From UBA3071 sp965369635 (GTDB lineage: Bacteria > Chloroflexota > Anaerolineae > UBA3071), in NCBI GenBank assembly GCA_965369635.1, contig CBDURC010000039.1, positions 1 to 16,339 on the forward strand: DNA of 16,339 bases. Reading direction: 5' to 3'. Positions 7,715-15,348 of the stretch are shown one piece after another. The position numbers and the translations under genes are program-made. The first letter of the stretch is position 1. Every line of letters starts with the position of its first letter. The notes below the pieces were generated by a model, which searched no databases, was not told where the DNA came from, and saw only the letters and a program-made list of their open reading frames with translations.

Positions 7715-7818
7715 GATTCCTTTCCCTTGCGCAGCATAGTGATGCGTATGTTAGACGATCCGTTGGGAGACACCCCTGCATGGTAGCCAGCGACTGAGAG
7801 GTTCAGACCAGACAGCCC

Positions 7819-8652
7819 ATGGATATCCACTGGCTTCTCCTCAGAATCAGGAAAGACTACCTCTTCGCTCCTCGACACGAGGAATACAGGCGGATGCTGG
7901 AAGTCGCCAGGGAGCAAGAGTACAGGGCAATGTCCTTGCTGGACTTCCACTCACGGCAGGGGGGTCAGGAACCTCCCAGGGTCTTGGCCCTCCGCCATGA
8001 CGTGGACAACACTAACCCCAAAGGAGTCAGGCTCTTCTTCGACCTGGAGCAGGAATTCGGTGTCTCGGCCACCTACTACTTCAGGTTGAAGACTCTCCGA
8101 ATGACAGAGGTCGTCAAGGACGTACTGGAGCATGGATCCGAGGTCGGGTATCACTTTGAGGAATCTGCAAGCCTGGCCAAGCGGTACAGGATCACCTCGC
8201 GCCGGGAGTTGGAGACGGAGCAGAACAGGGAGCGCATTGATGAGATGATGGCGCGCAACATCCAGAGCGTTAACGCCCAGTTGGGCACTCAGGTCAGATC
8301 GCTCTGTAGCCATGGCGATTTCTACAACCGCAGACTCGGTGTGGAGAATCATGCCTTTCTCTCGGACGCACTTCGACAGAGGTTCAACATCCTTTTCGAG
8401 GCATCTGACCCTTCATTTCTGGGCCTGTTTGACGAGTACTTCAGCGACGTGACCATCGAGCCATACCTGTGGTCTGATGATCGCTCTCCTGTGGAGGCCA
8501 TGCTGAATGGCGTGCCCAGGCTCTACGTCCTCACGCACCCACGCCAATGGCATCCAGACCCTATCTCGAACACGCGTGAGAATGTGCGAAGGCTGTTTCA
8601 GGAGTTGTACTACCGGACGTTGTACTACCGGACAACGCGGGCCGTCACGTAG
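7819..8652 (+). CDS. Polysaccharide-deacetylase-like (NodB-fold) protein
   Basis: 277 aa; ATG 7819 lacks a good Shine-Dalgarno and follows a 104-base spacer in which no clear promoter was found. ALRHDVDNTNPKG (Arg59-His60-Asp61-Val62-Asp63) corresponds to the first NodB motif of the carbohydrate esterase 4 fold. EVGYHFEE (His112) lies where the zinc-binding HxxxH motif is expected, but the residue four further on is Ser. SHGDF (His165, Asp167) and VLTHPRQWHPD near the end are also conserved-looking. It may deacetylate an N-acetyl sugar, or be a non-classical member with altered metal ligands. No signal peptide or membrane helix is seen, so a cytoplasmic site is implied. The C-terminus has a duplicated LYYRT pentapeptide. 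Confidence 0.75.
   Translation: MDIHWLLLRIRKDYLFAPRHEEYRRMLEVAREQEYRAMSLLDFHSRQGGQEPPRVLALRHDVDNTNPKGVRLFFDLEQEFGVSATYYFRLKTLRMTEVVKDVLEHGSEVGYHFEESASLAKRYRITSRRELETEQNRERIDEMMARNIQSVNAQLGTQVRSLCSHGDFYNRRLGVENHAFLSDALRQRFNILFEASDPSFLGLFDEYFSDVTIEPYLWSDDRSPVEAMLNGVPRLYVLTHPRQWHPDPISNTRENVRRLFQELYYRTLYYRTTRAVT
8604..8633 (+). repeat. Perfect 15-base tandem duplication
   Basis: Two adjacent copies of gttgtactaccggac (8604-8618 and 8619-8633) encode LYYRT twice near the C-terminus of the deacetylase-like protein. A third, imperfect echo (gtcgtattaccggac) ends at 8764 and marks the left part of the second copy of the larger 131-base duplication. Confidence 0.85.
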
Positions 8653-8883
8653 GATGAGTTATGTAGCCGGCTCCAAAGAAGGGCCATCAGGGAGCGCAGC
8701 AGTGGAATCCGGGGACACACCCTTCGTTACAGTTGTAGTGCCCATGCACGTCGTATTACCGGACAGTGGGGGCCGTCACGTAGGATGAGTTATGGAGCCG
8801 TCTCCAAAGAAGGGACACCAGGGAGCGCAGCGGTGGAATTCGGGGACCAGCCCTTCGTGACAGTCATAGTGCCCATGTATAAT
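8622..8883 (+). repeat. 131-base tandem duplication spanning a gene boundary
   Basis: Bases 8622-8752 and 8753-8883 are tandem copies with period 131. Over the best part (8641-8746 against 8772-8877) 12 of 106 positions differ, about 89% identity; the outer few bases no longer match. The unit holds the last codons of the deacetylase-like gene, its stop, and the first 31 codons of the GT2 gene. Because 131 is not a multiple of three, the first copy does not read into the second. Confidence 0.85.
8654..8788 (+). pseudogene. Truncated duplicate of the GT2 gene start (44-codon ORF)
   Basis: One base after the deacetylase stop, an ATG opens a 44-codon frame. Its first 31 residues (ending FVTVVVPM) mirror the GT2 N-terminus (FVTVIVPM) with changes V/G, G/V, PS/TP, S/F, T/Q and V/I. 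The frame then shifts into unrelated sequence and stops at a TGA that overlaps the ATG of the real GT2 gene (ATGA at 8785). It cannot be a working glycosyltransferase. It could be translated as a leader that hands ribosomes to the real start. Most differences are amino-acid-changing, which fits relaxed selection. Confidence 0.8.
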
Positions 8884-9906
8884 GAAAGAGCCCACATAGG
8901 TGAGTGCCTGGACTCCCTGCTCAAATCCGATTATCCAGTGGAGCTCTTCGAGATCCTGGTACTGGACGCCGCGTCAGGTGATGGTTCCCGAGAGATAGTC
9001 CTGGAGATGGCCCGGGAAAAAGCTGCCATCCGGCTGCTTGAGAACCCCAGGCGCATCGCTGCTGCCGCCATGAACATCGGTATAGAGAACGCCAGAGGCG
9101 ACGTGATCATCCTCCTGAGTGCCCACAGCTACGTCGCTGCGGACTTCATCACCCAGAATGTGCTCTACCTATCCAAGACGGGCGCGGCCTGTGTCGGAGG
9201 GCCTATTCGCAGTGTCTCTGGATCCTTTCTCGGCAAGACCATCGCTCTGGCAATGAGTTCCCCCTTTGGTGTAGGGAACGCGCTGTTCCGCTACTCTCGC
9301 AAGGAGCAGTACGTGGATACGGTAGCCTTTGGCGCCTATCGAAGGCAACTCTTCGACGAGATTGGGCTGTTTGATGAGGACCTGGTATACAACGAGGATT
9401 GTGAATTCAACTGCCGGGTGCGCAAACACGGGGGGAGGATTTTCCTCACACCGGCGATAGTTTCCTTCTACTACACCAGGACCTCGTTGCGGCAACTGTG
9501 GGAACAATACTTCCGCTATGGGCTGGGGAAGGTAGGAGTCATACGGAGACACCCACAAGCGGCCATGATCCGTCACTTCGTTCCGTTCGCTTTTGTCTCC
9601 GCCCTGTTGCTGAGCGGCCTGCTGGGACTGTTCATCCCTCCTCTCCTGAGGGTGTTTTGGCTGGTGCTGGCAGGCTATCTGGCCATCTCGTTGCTCTTCT
9701 CGACTTGCATATCCGCCAGGCACGGATGGAGGCACCTTCCCTTTCTGCCGGCAGCCTTTGCTTGTCTACACTTCGGCTACGGTCTGGGCTTCCTCGCTGG
9801 TCTGCCCAGACTCTGGATCCGAAAGGCCAGAAGCAACGAGGGGATCGCTCCCTGTGGGATCGTAGGTGAGACATCCTGCAATCCACGCGAAGGAGACAAG
9901 ACGTAA
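8785..9906 (+). CDS. GT2-family glycosyltransferase, ExoA-like, membrane-anchored
   Basis: 373 aa from ATG 8785. An in-frame GTG at 8833 has a better Shine-Dalgarno (AGGGAG at 8820-8825, 7 bases away) and still keeps the conserved start PFVTVIVPMYNE. Other GT-A features are CLDSLLKSDYP, EILVLDAASGDGS, RIAAAAMNIGI, NEDCEFNCRVRKHGG (Glu204, Asp205) and the QYFRYGLGK segment that resembles a QxxRW motif. The metal-site region reads LLSAHSY (112-114 SAH), where ExoA relatives commonly have an Asp before Ala/Gly-His. Three or so C-terminal hydrophobic stretches (about 265-345) anchor it in the membrane. It probably extends the lipid-linked repeat unit with a nucleotide-sugar donor. Confidence 0.87.
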   Translation: MSYGAVSKEGTPGSAAVEFGDQPFVTVIVPMYNERAHIGECLDSLLKSDYPVELFEILVLDAASGDGSREIVLEMAREKAAIRLLENPRRIAAAAMNIGIENARGDVIILLSAHSYVAADFITQNVLYLSKTGAACVGGPIRSVSGSFLGKTIALAMSSPFGVGNALFRYSRKEQYVDTVAFGAYRRQLFDEIGLFDEDLVYNEDCEFNCRVRKHGGRIFLTPAIVSFYYTRTSLRQLWEQYFRYGLGKVGVIRRHPQAAMIRHFVPFAFVSALLLSGLLGLFIPPLLRVFWLVLAGYLAISLLFSTCISARHGWRHLPFLPAAFACLHFGYGLGFLAGLPRLWIRKARSNEGIAPCGIVGETSCNPREGDKT

Positions 9907-9911
9907 TCGTC

Positions 9912-10550
9912 GTGCGAGGTGCCACTTTGAGCGATGTGAAGGCCATCGCCGATCTGCACCTGCTTGCGTTTCCAGACTACTATCTGTCTCACTTGGGGGC
10001 GCGGTTTCTATGGTTGTTCTATGCTTTCTTTCTGGAGAACGAGAACAGTCATTGCATTGTGGCTGTGGATGGTGACACGGTCATTGGCCTCGTAGCTGGG
10101 ACTTCAGACATGATGCAGCACTTCGGCGCCTTCTACCGGCGTAAGTTTGCTGAGATAGCCCGTATTGCTGTTGTGGGCTTCCTACGAGATCCGGTGATTC
10201 GCCGTGAGAGCGTCAAGCGAGAAGGTCTTCTGCGTCCCGCGGCGGCCGCTCTCCTGCGGCGAAGGCCTCAGCCTCCATCTGTGCGAGAGGAGGAGAGGGG
10301 TCAGATACTAGCCCAATTGCTGTGCATCGCTGTACACCCTGACCATCGCAGAAGGGGCACAGCGGAACGCCTCACGGCTGCTCTTATCAGCCAACTGCGC
10401 AGAGATGGTGCCTGTAGCGTGGGATTGACAGTGAGATTCGATAACACTCGCGCCATTGCTTTCTACAGAAGAGACGGTTGGATTGCGGAGGGTACGGCAT
10501 CCGAGTCCATGTATTTCCATCGTTGCATAGCGGAGGAGTACAGTGCATGA
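9912..10550 (+). CDS. GNAT-family N-acetyltransferase
   Basis: 212 aa, beginning five bases after the GT2 stop. GTG 9912 gives the usual GNAT first strand (RGATLSDVKAIADLH). AGGAG at 9891-9895 is rather far (16 bases). A TTG at 9927 with GAGGTG before it is an alternative but would remove that strand. The acetyl-CoA site is at about IAVHPDHRRRGTAERL, followed by NTRAIAFYRRDGW, a typical end of the GNAT core. A basic insert of about 60 residues (roughly 80-130) separates the N-terminal part from the core. Position suggests acetylation of an amino sugar precursor or of the polymer, by analogy with the GNAT enzyme WecD; the substrate is not determined. Confidence 0.8.
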   Translation: MRGATLSDVKAIADLHLLAFPDYYLSHLGARFLWLFYAFFLENENSHCIVAVDGDTVIGLVAGTSDMMQHFGAFYRRKFAEIARIAVVGFLRDPVIRRESVKREGLLRPAAAALLRRRPQPPSVREEERGQILAQLLCIAVHPDHRRRGTAERLTAALISQLRRDGACSVGLTVRFDNTRAIAFYRRDGWIAEGTASESMYFHRCIAEEYSA

Positions 10551-10718
10551 TCGATTCGTGGTTCTCTCATCCCCTGATAGGCAGGGGAAATCGTCTAGAT
10601 CGTCAACGGTCGCTGCTCAGGTAGCCATGTCATTGAGACGGCGAGGCTGTCTGACACCTGACAGGTATCACGCGCCGCTTCGCGGCGCGATTGCACCCCT
10701 CATCTGAGAAGCGTTCCG
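10551..10718. other. Hairpin-rich intergenic spacer
   Basis: This 168-base spacer holds three inverted repeats. tcccctg/cagggga (10570-10588) has a 7-bp stem with a 5-base loop, 20 bases after the GNAT stop. acctg-a-caggt is at 10656-10666. cgcgccgc/gcggcgcg (10671-10689) has an 8-bp stem around ttc. Neither large hairpin is followed by a T-run, so they are not classical rho-independent terminators. They may act as mRNA-stabilising or pausing structures, or as repeated palindromes. No clear promoter was found. Confidence 0.6.
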
Positions 10719-12410
10719 ATGCCAGCACCAGAATCTCGACGGAGTTCCCGTGTGGTGTGCGACAGGCGAGCCGCCCCAGAGGTAGTTGTCATCGGCATTG
10801 ATGGCGCCTCGTGGAATGTGCTGAACCATATGTCGAATGGCGGGGTGATGCCGAATCTCAAGAGACTTGTGGATACCGCGGCCAGCGGCAATCTGACTTC
10901 CACGATCCCGCCCACCTCCCCTCCGGCCTGGACATCATTCATGACGGGAAAGAGGCCAGGAAAGCATGGGATATTCTCGTGGTGGGAGGCTCTGAACCAT
11001 CAGTTCGTTCCCGTCAGTGCTCGAGACATCGATGGCAAGACCCTGTGGCAACTGCTGGGAGAGAGTGGGAAGAGAGTCGGCGTGTTCAATGTGCCCATGA
11101 CCTACCCTCTCCCGTCCTATCCTATCAACGGATTCTTGATTGCGGGAATCCTGACTCCCAGTGTCGAATCCGAGTTCACCTATCCAGCGAGCCTGCGCGA
11201 TGAGTTGACGTCTCTGGTGAGCGACTACACGATCCATGTCCCCTGGCTGGAGTACGAGCAGCGGAGGAATGGACGGCAGGCCTTGATGAGGGACCTCACT
11301 GCCAAGCTTCAACAGAGGAGAGAGGTTGCTCTGGCTCTTCTGGACAGATACGAGACAGACTTCTTCATGGTCGTTCTCGCCGGCAACGACAGACTGGGCC
11401 ATTGCTTGTGGAGGTACATCGGGCTGGACCCTGCCATGGAGCTTGACTCTGAAGGTCAGCAGATCCAGAGGATGATTCGCGCCTACTATCGCCAACTGGA
11501 CGACACCCTTGGAGATATGCTTGCATGCTGTGGACCCGACACGAGCGTTTTTGTGATCTCGGACCATGGGTTCGGCCCGATACGCAAGGAGATATACATC
11601 AACAAGTGGCTGGCAGAACAGGGCTTACTCGTATCGAGCTCCAGTCCAGGGATCAGGAGAATGCGAACCAGCCTGCGCAGCATCGCGCGCGGTCTGGGCA
11701 TCACAGAGGAGCGTTTGCGCCGCGTTCTGGGCAGACGGGGAGCAAAGCTAGTTCAGGGCCTTGCCAGCACGATCCGAGTTGATTGGAGCAGAACCGTAGC
11801 CTATTCCAACGGCTCCAATGCGATCCAGATCAATCTCAAGGGACGAGAGCCCCACGGCATTGTGAACCCAGGGAGTGAGTACGAAGAGATCCTGTCACAG
11901 GTCATCGAACGGCTGGCCCAACTGCGTGACCCCGAGACAGGCAGACAGCCCGTGAAGGCCATCTTCCGGAGGGAAGAGATAGCCCAGGGCCCACACATTC
12001 GACGAGCTCCTGACATCTTGATGCTCATGGCTGATGAAGGGTACGTGGCCCATGAGTGTGACGTGGACGTCGACTCCGTGTTCGAGTCGCCAGGCTGGCG
12101 CACTGGAGGCCATACCATGGAGGGCGTCCTGGTGGCCACAGGAAGGCACGTGAGGAAGAACACGAGGATCGCTGGCGCGCGGATCATTGATCTCGCCCCA
12201 ACCATCCTATACATGATGGGCCTACCCATACCGGATGACATGGACGGGCAGATTCTCACGGATCTCTTCGAGAAGGAGTTCCTCGATTCCAACATGCCAG
12301 TGATGACCAGAGCTTCGACGCCTGCGGGCAGAGATGCCAGATATCGCTGGCAGGCCGAGGATGGAGAGGTCATCATGGACCGGCTGAGGGGACTGGGGTA
12401 CGTTGACTAG
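10719..12410 (+). CDS. Alkaline-phosphatase-superfamily phosphodiesterase / nucleotide pyrophosphatase
   Basis: 563 aa with GAGAAG about 8 bases before ATG 10719. The type I phosphodiesterase/nucleotide pyrophosphatase metal ligands are all in order: VIGIDGAS (Asp28), PPTSPPAWTSFMTG with the nucleophile position at Ser67 (Thr66 possible), NDRLGH (Asp224, His228), SDHGFG (Asp282, His283) and GGHTMEG (His465). The fold is therefore likely catalytically competent. No signal peptide or membrane helix is present, so it should be cytosolic, unlike most secreted family members. The substrate is unknown. In this setting it could act on nucleotide sugars, polyprenyl-linked intermediates or phosphate-linked substituents. 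It sits between the GNAT and Wzx genes after a hairpin-rich spacer. Confidence 0.82.
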   Translation: MPAPESRRSSRVVCDRRAAPEVVVIGIDGASWNVLNHMSNGGVMPNLKRLVDTAASGNLTSTIPPTSPPAWTSFMTGKRPGKHGIFSWWEALNHQFVPVSARDIDGKTLWQLLGESGKRVGVFNVPMTYPLPSYPINGFLIAGILTPSVESEFTYPASLRDELTSLVSDYTIHVPWLEYEQRRNGRQALMRDLTAKLQQRREVALALLDRYETDFFMVVLAGNDRLGHCLWRYIGLDPAMELDSEGQQIQRMIRAYYRQLDDTLGDMLACCGPDTSVFVISDHGFGPIRKEIYINKWLAEQGLLVSSSSPGIRRMRTSLRSIARGLGITEERLRRVLGRRGAKLVQGLASTIRVDWSRTVAYSNGSNAIQINLKGREPHGIVNPGSEYEEILSQVIERLAQLRDPETGRQPVKAIFRREEIAQGPHIRRAPDILMLMADEGYVAHECDVDVDSVFESPGWRTGGHTMEGVLVATGRHVRKNTRIAGARIIDLAPTILYMMGLPIPDDMDGQILTDLFEKEFLDSNMPVMTRASTPAGRDARYRWQAEDGEVIMDRLRGLGYVD

Positions 12411-12486
12411 CTTCGGCTCGACGTTTTCACTGTGCGCACCGGAGACGATGTTTCCAGATGGGAAGTTCTCTCGCGCAGTAACGGAC

Positions 12487-12492
12487 GAGGTG
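12487..12492 (+). promoter_or_regulatory. Ribosome binding site favouring a TTG start for Wzx
   Basis: GAGGTG lies 5 bases before TTG 12498. The frame is open from a GTG at 12432, but no Shine-Dalgarno precedes that codon, and the 22 extra residues are polar and unlike flippase N-termini. Confidence 0.5.
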
Positions 12493-12497
12493 CACAT

Positions 12498-13955
12498 TTG
12501 AAGGACACCAGGGCAAGAGTTCTCAAGAATACGTCTGCGCTGCTGCTCAACCAGGCCATCGTTGTTGTCTCGTCCTTCGCGATAACCATACCGTTGGCCA
12601 GATTATGGGGCGCCGAGCTATTCGGGAGATATGCCTTCGCTGTGGCTTTTCCTGAGTTGTTCACCTTCTCCTTTGACTGGGGTCTGAACCAGCTGCTCAC
12701 CAGAGAGGTAGCCCGCAACAGGGACAGGGTCGCCAAGTATCTGAACAACGCACTCGGCCTGACTCTGGTGTTTTCTCTTGTCACGATGGCCCTGCTCGTC
12801 CTGTCGATCAACCTTTTTCAGTATACCTCCGAGACGATTCTTGCCGTGTATCTTGCTGGAGTGTGGACGCTCTTGGGGGTTCTTGCCTCTCTCTTTGTCA
12901 GGGGAACGTTCTACGCCTTCGAGAAGATGGAGTACGAGACCGCACCACTACTGGCTGAAAGACTTCTCGCAGTGGTCTTTGGGCTTGCTGTGGTGATCGC
13001 GCGCCGTGGATTGATCGCTCTGATGTTAGTGTTGGTTGCTTCCCGAGTGGTCAAACTGAGTGCCTGCATCGTTATCTACACCAAGAGAATCGCACGCCCA
13101 GGCGTGGAATTCGATTGGCGCTTCTGGCAGGGCTTGGCCAGATCTGCTCTCCCTTTCGGGCTGACCTTGGCATTTGGGCTGGTTTATGCCAAGGTCGACA
13201 TCACTTTGCTCTCCCTGCTGACCGGGGATGAGGCTGAGGTAGGATTCTACCGGGCAGCGCTGGCGGCCACCATGTACTTCCCAGTCATGGGCCTTGCCCT
13301 GACCAACTCTCTGTTTCCCATTATGTCAGGGCTGTATTTGTCAAGGCGAGAATCCTTCGTCCACAACTATCGAAGATCTGTTCAGTTGCTCTTTGCTGTG
13401 GGTCTGCCTATGACACTCGGTCTACTCCTGCTGGGAGACAGGTTCGTTGACCTTGTCTACGGCCAGCGGTTTGCGCCTTCGGTGATCAGCCTTCGAATCT
13501 TGAGTCTGTCCGTGCTAATGAAGTTCATACACGGCACTCTGGCGATGGTGCTGACGTCCAGCAACAGACAAGGACTTCGTACCGGTATCATAGCCTTCGC
13601 CGCGCTCAGCAACATCATCATGAACTGCCTGCTGATTCCCTGGCGAGGGGCCGTGGGAGCGAGCGTCGCCGCAGTACTGACGGACGGTCTGCTGCTTGCG
13701 ACATGCTACTTCTTTGTGTCCCGTCAGCTGGGAGGGGTGCCGCTCTTGGCGACCATGGCACGCCCAACGCTGAGTGCGATCGCGATGGGCGCGTTCATCC
13801 TTCTGTTCCGGCGCACATCGCTGCTGCTGTTGATCCCTTCTGCAGCGGTCATATACGTGGCGGTTCTGTATGCTCTCGGCGGCCTTCCGAGAGATGAGTT
13901 GGTCAGACTGAAGGGCATACTTCCTGTGCGTTGGTGGAGAGGGGTGTCGAAGTAG
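12498..13955 (+). CDS. Wzx-type lipid-linked oligosaccharide flippase
   Basis: 485 aa from TTG 12498 (507 from GTG 12432). The start KDTRARVLKNTSALLLNQ followed by LARLWGAELFGRYAFA is the classic beginning of the polysaccharide-transport branch of the MOP (MATE-like) superfamily. About twelve to fourteen hydrophobic helices follow. Recognisable segments include VDITLLSLLTGDEAEVGFYRAA, LFPIMSGLY and GAVGASVAAVLTDGLLL. It should flip the undecaprenyl-diphosphate repeat unit to the outer face of the membrane for the ligase/polymerase encoded at 1918-3306. The following 214 bases to the aminotransferase start hold no gene or clear promoter that I can see. Confidence 0.9.
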   Translation: MKDTRARVLKNTSALLLNQAIVVVSSFAITIPLARLWGAELFGRYAFAVAFPELFTFSFDWGLNQLLTREVARNRDRVAKYLNNALGLTLVFSLVTMALLVLSINLFQYTSETILAVYLAGVWTLLGVLASLFVRGTFYAFEKMEYETAPLLAERLLAVVFGLAVVIARRGLIALMLVLVASRVVKLSACIVIYTKRIARPGVEFDWRFWQGLARSALPFGLTLAFGLVYAKVDITLLSLLTGDEAEVGFYRAALAATMYFPVMGLALTNSLFPIMSGLYLSRRESFVHNYRRSVQLLFAVGLPMTLGLLLLGDRFVDLVYGQRFAPSVISLRILSLSVLMKFIHGTLAMVLTSSNRQGLRTGIIAFAALSNIIMNCLLIPWRGAVGASVAAVLTDGLLLATCYFFVSRQLGGVPLLATMARPTLSAIAMGAFILLFRRTSLLLLIPSAAVIYVAVLYALGGLPRDELVRLKGILPVRWWRGVSK

Positions 13956-14152
13956 CCGCACTTGGTTGTACGCTTTCTGATCTACTCTCAGGAGATAGCA
14001 GGCGGCTCTGTTCTCTCTTGTCCAGGCGCAGCCCATTCTCGCTTCATCATCATCGAGCCCCGAACGTGGCGACGGGAGCATGTATCTCAGTGGTGGAGCA
14101 AAAAGATTGAGAGGACGGTAACTGACTCAACTCCACGGCGTGCACTTGGTCC

Positions 14153-14159
14153 AAGGAGG
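14153..14159 (+). promoter_or_regulatory. Ribosome binding site deciding the aminotransferase start
   Basis: AAGGAGG lies 10 bases before ATG 14170. An in-frame GTG at 14140 lies upstream of this site and is therefore less likely to be the start. Confidence 0.7.
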
Positions 14160-14169
14160 ACCCGACTTG

Positions 14170-15348
14170 ATGCGCGATACCTTTCTCCCTTTCTCTCCTC
14201 CCCTAATCGGTGAAGAGGAGATCGCTGAGGTTGTGGACACCTTGCGCTCCGGCTGGATCACCACCGGACCGAAGGTCAGGCGCTTCGAGGAGCAGTTCGC
14301 TGCTTTCGTTGGCGCGCCAGCTGCCCTGGCCCTCAACTCCGGCTCGGCAGCCCTGCACGTGGCTCTGGCTGCCCTGGGCATCGGCCCTGGCGACGCTGTC
14401 GTCACCACCCCCATGACCTTCTGTTCGAGCGTCCACGTGATCGAGCATGTGGGGGCCAGACCGATCCTTGTAGACGTGGAACCGGATACGCTGAACATAG
14501 ACCCGGCAGCCATCGAAGAGGCGCTGGAGTTCTCGATCCAGCATCCGGGGCCCACGATCAAGGCCATCCTGCCCGTCCACCTCTACGGCCACCCCTGCGA
14601 GATGGACCGCATCCTCGAGATTGCCCGGAAGCACGAACTGGCGGTCGTTGACGACGCCGCTCATGCCCTTCCGGCGAAGTACCGAGGACGAACCATAGGG
14701 ACGCTAGGCACCCTGACAGCCTTCAGCTTCTACGCCACGAAGAACCTGACCACGGCCGAAGGTGGCATGCTCACCGGACCCCCGCAGTTGCTGGAGGAGG
14801 CTCGCATCTGGAGCCTGCAGGGAATTAGCCGGGGCGCCTGGCAGCGCCACTCCGCCGCACCCTCCTGGCACTACGAGGTCATCCGCTGCGGCTTCAAGTA
14901 CAACATGACCGACATCCAGGCAGCCATCGGCCTGCACCAGTTGCGAAAACTGCCCGGTTTCCAGGCTCGCCGGCGGGCCATCGTCCACCGCTATGATGAA
15001 GCCTTCTCCCGATGTGAGGAGCTACGGACGCCTGCCGAGTCTCCCGATATCGAGCACGCCTGGCACCTCTATGTCCTTCGTTTGAACATCGAGCGCTTGG
15101 ACGTTTCGCGCAACCAGTTTGTCGAGGAATTGAAGGCCCGCAACATCGGCAGCAGCGTTCACTTCATCCCCATCCATCTGCATCGCTACTACCGGGAGAA
15201 GTATGCCTACAAGCCCGATGACCTCCCCGTGGCCTACCGGGAGTACCAGCGCATCATCTCGCTGCCACTGTATCCGAGGATGAGTGATCAGGATGTGGAG
15301 GATGTGATAGAGGCTGTCTGTGATCTCGTGCGGAGATTCGGAAAGTGA
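14170..15348 (+). CDS. DegT/DnrJ/EryC1/StrS-family PLP-dependent sugar aminotransferase
   Basis: 392 aa, the usual family length. The N-terminus FLPFSPPLIGEEEIAEV with LRSGWITTGPKVRRFE is diagnostic. NSGSAALHVAL binds the cofactor phosphate. VVDDAAHALPA (Asp162, His165) contacts the PLP ring. SFYATKNLTTAEGG holds the internal-aldimine lysine, Lys191. LYGHPCEMD and the C-terminal SLPLYPRMSDQDVEDV are also family hallmarks. It converts a nucleotide 3- or 4-keto sugar to the amino sugar using glutamate or another amine. The dehydratase that would make the keto sugar is not in the window. It overlaps the sugar phosphotransferase by four bases (GTGA), so the two are probably translated together. 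Confidence 0.93.
   Translation: MRDTFLPFSPPLIGEEEIAEVVDTLRSGWITTGPKVRRFEEQFAAFVGAPAALALNSGSAALHVALAALGIGPGDAVVTTPMTFCSSVHVIEHVGARPILVDVEPDTLNIDPAAIEEALEFSIQHPGPTIKAILPVHLYGHPCEMDRILEIARKHELAVVDDAAHALPAKYRGRTIGTLGTLTAFSFYATKNLTTAEGGMLTGPPQLLEEARIWSLQGISRGAWQRHSAAPSWHYEVIRCGFKYNMTDIQAAIGLHQLRKLPGFQARRRAIVHRYDEAFSRCEELRTPAESPDIEHAWHLYVLRLNIERLDVSRNQFVEELKARNIGSSVHFIPIHLHRYYREKYAYKPDDLPVAYREYQRIISLPLYPRMSDQDVEDVIEAVCDLVRRFGK

Noticed and set aside
10570..10588. Rho-independent terminator after the GNAT gene
   Set aside because: The 7-bp hairpin is good but is followed by aatcgtctag rather than a T-run. I list it as a hairpin only.
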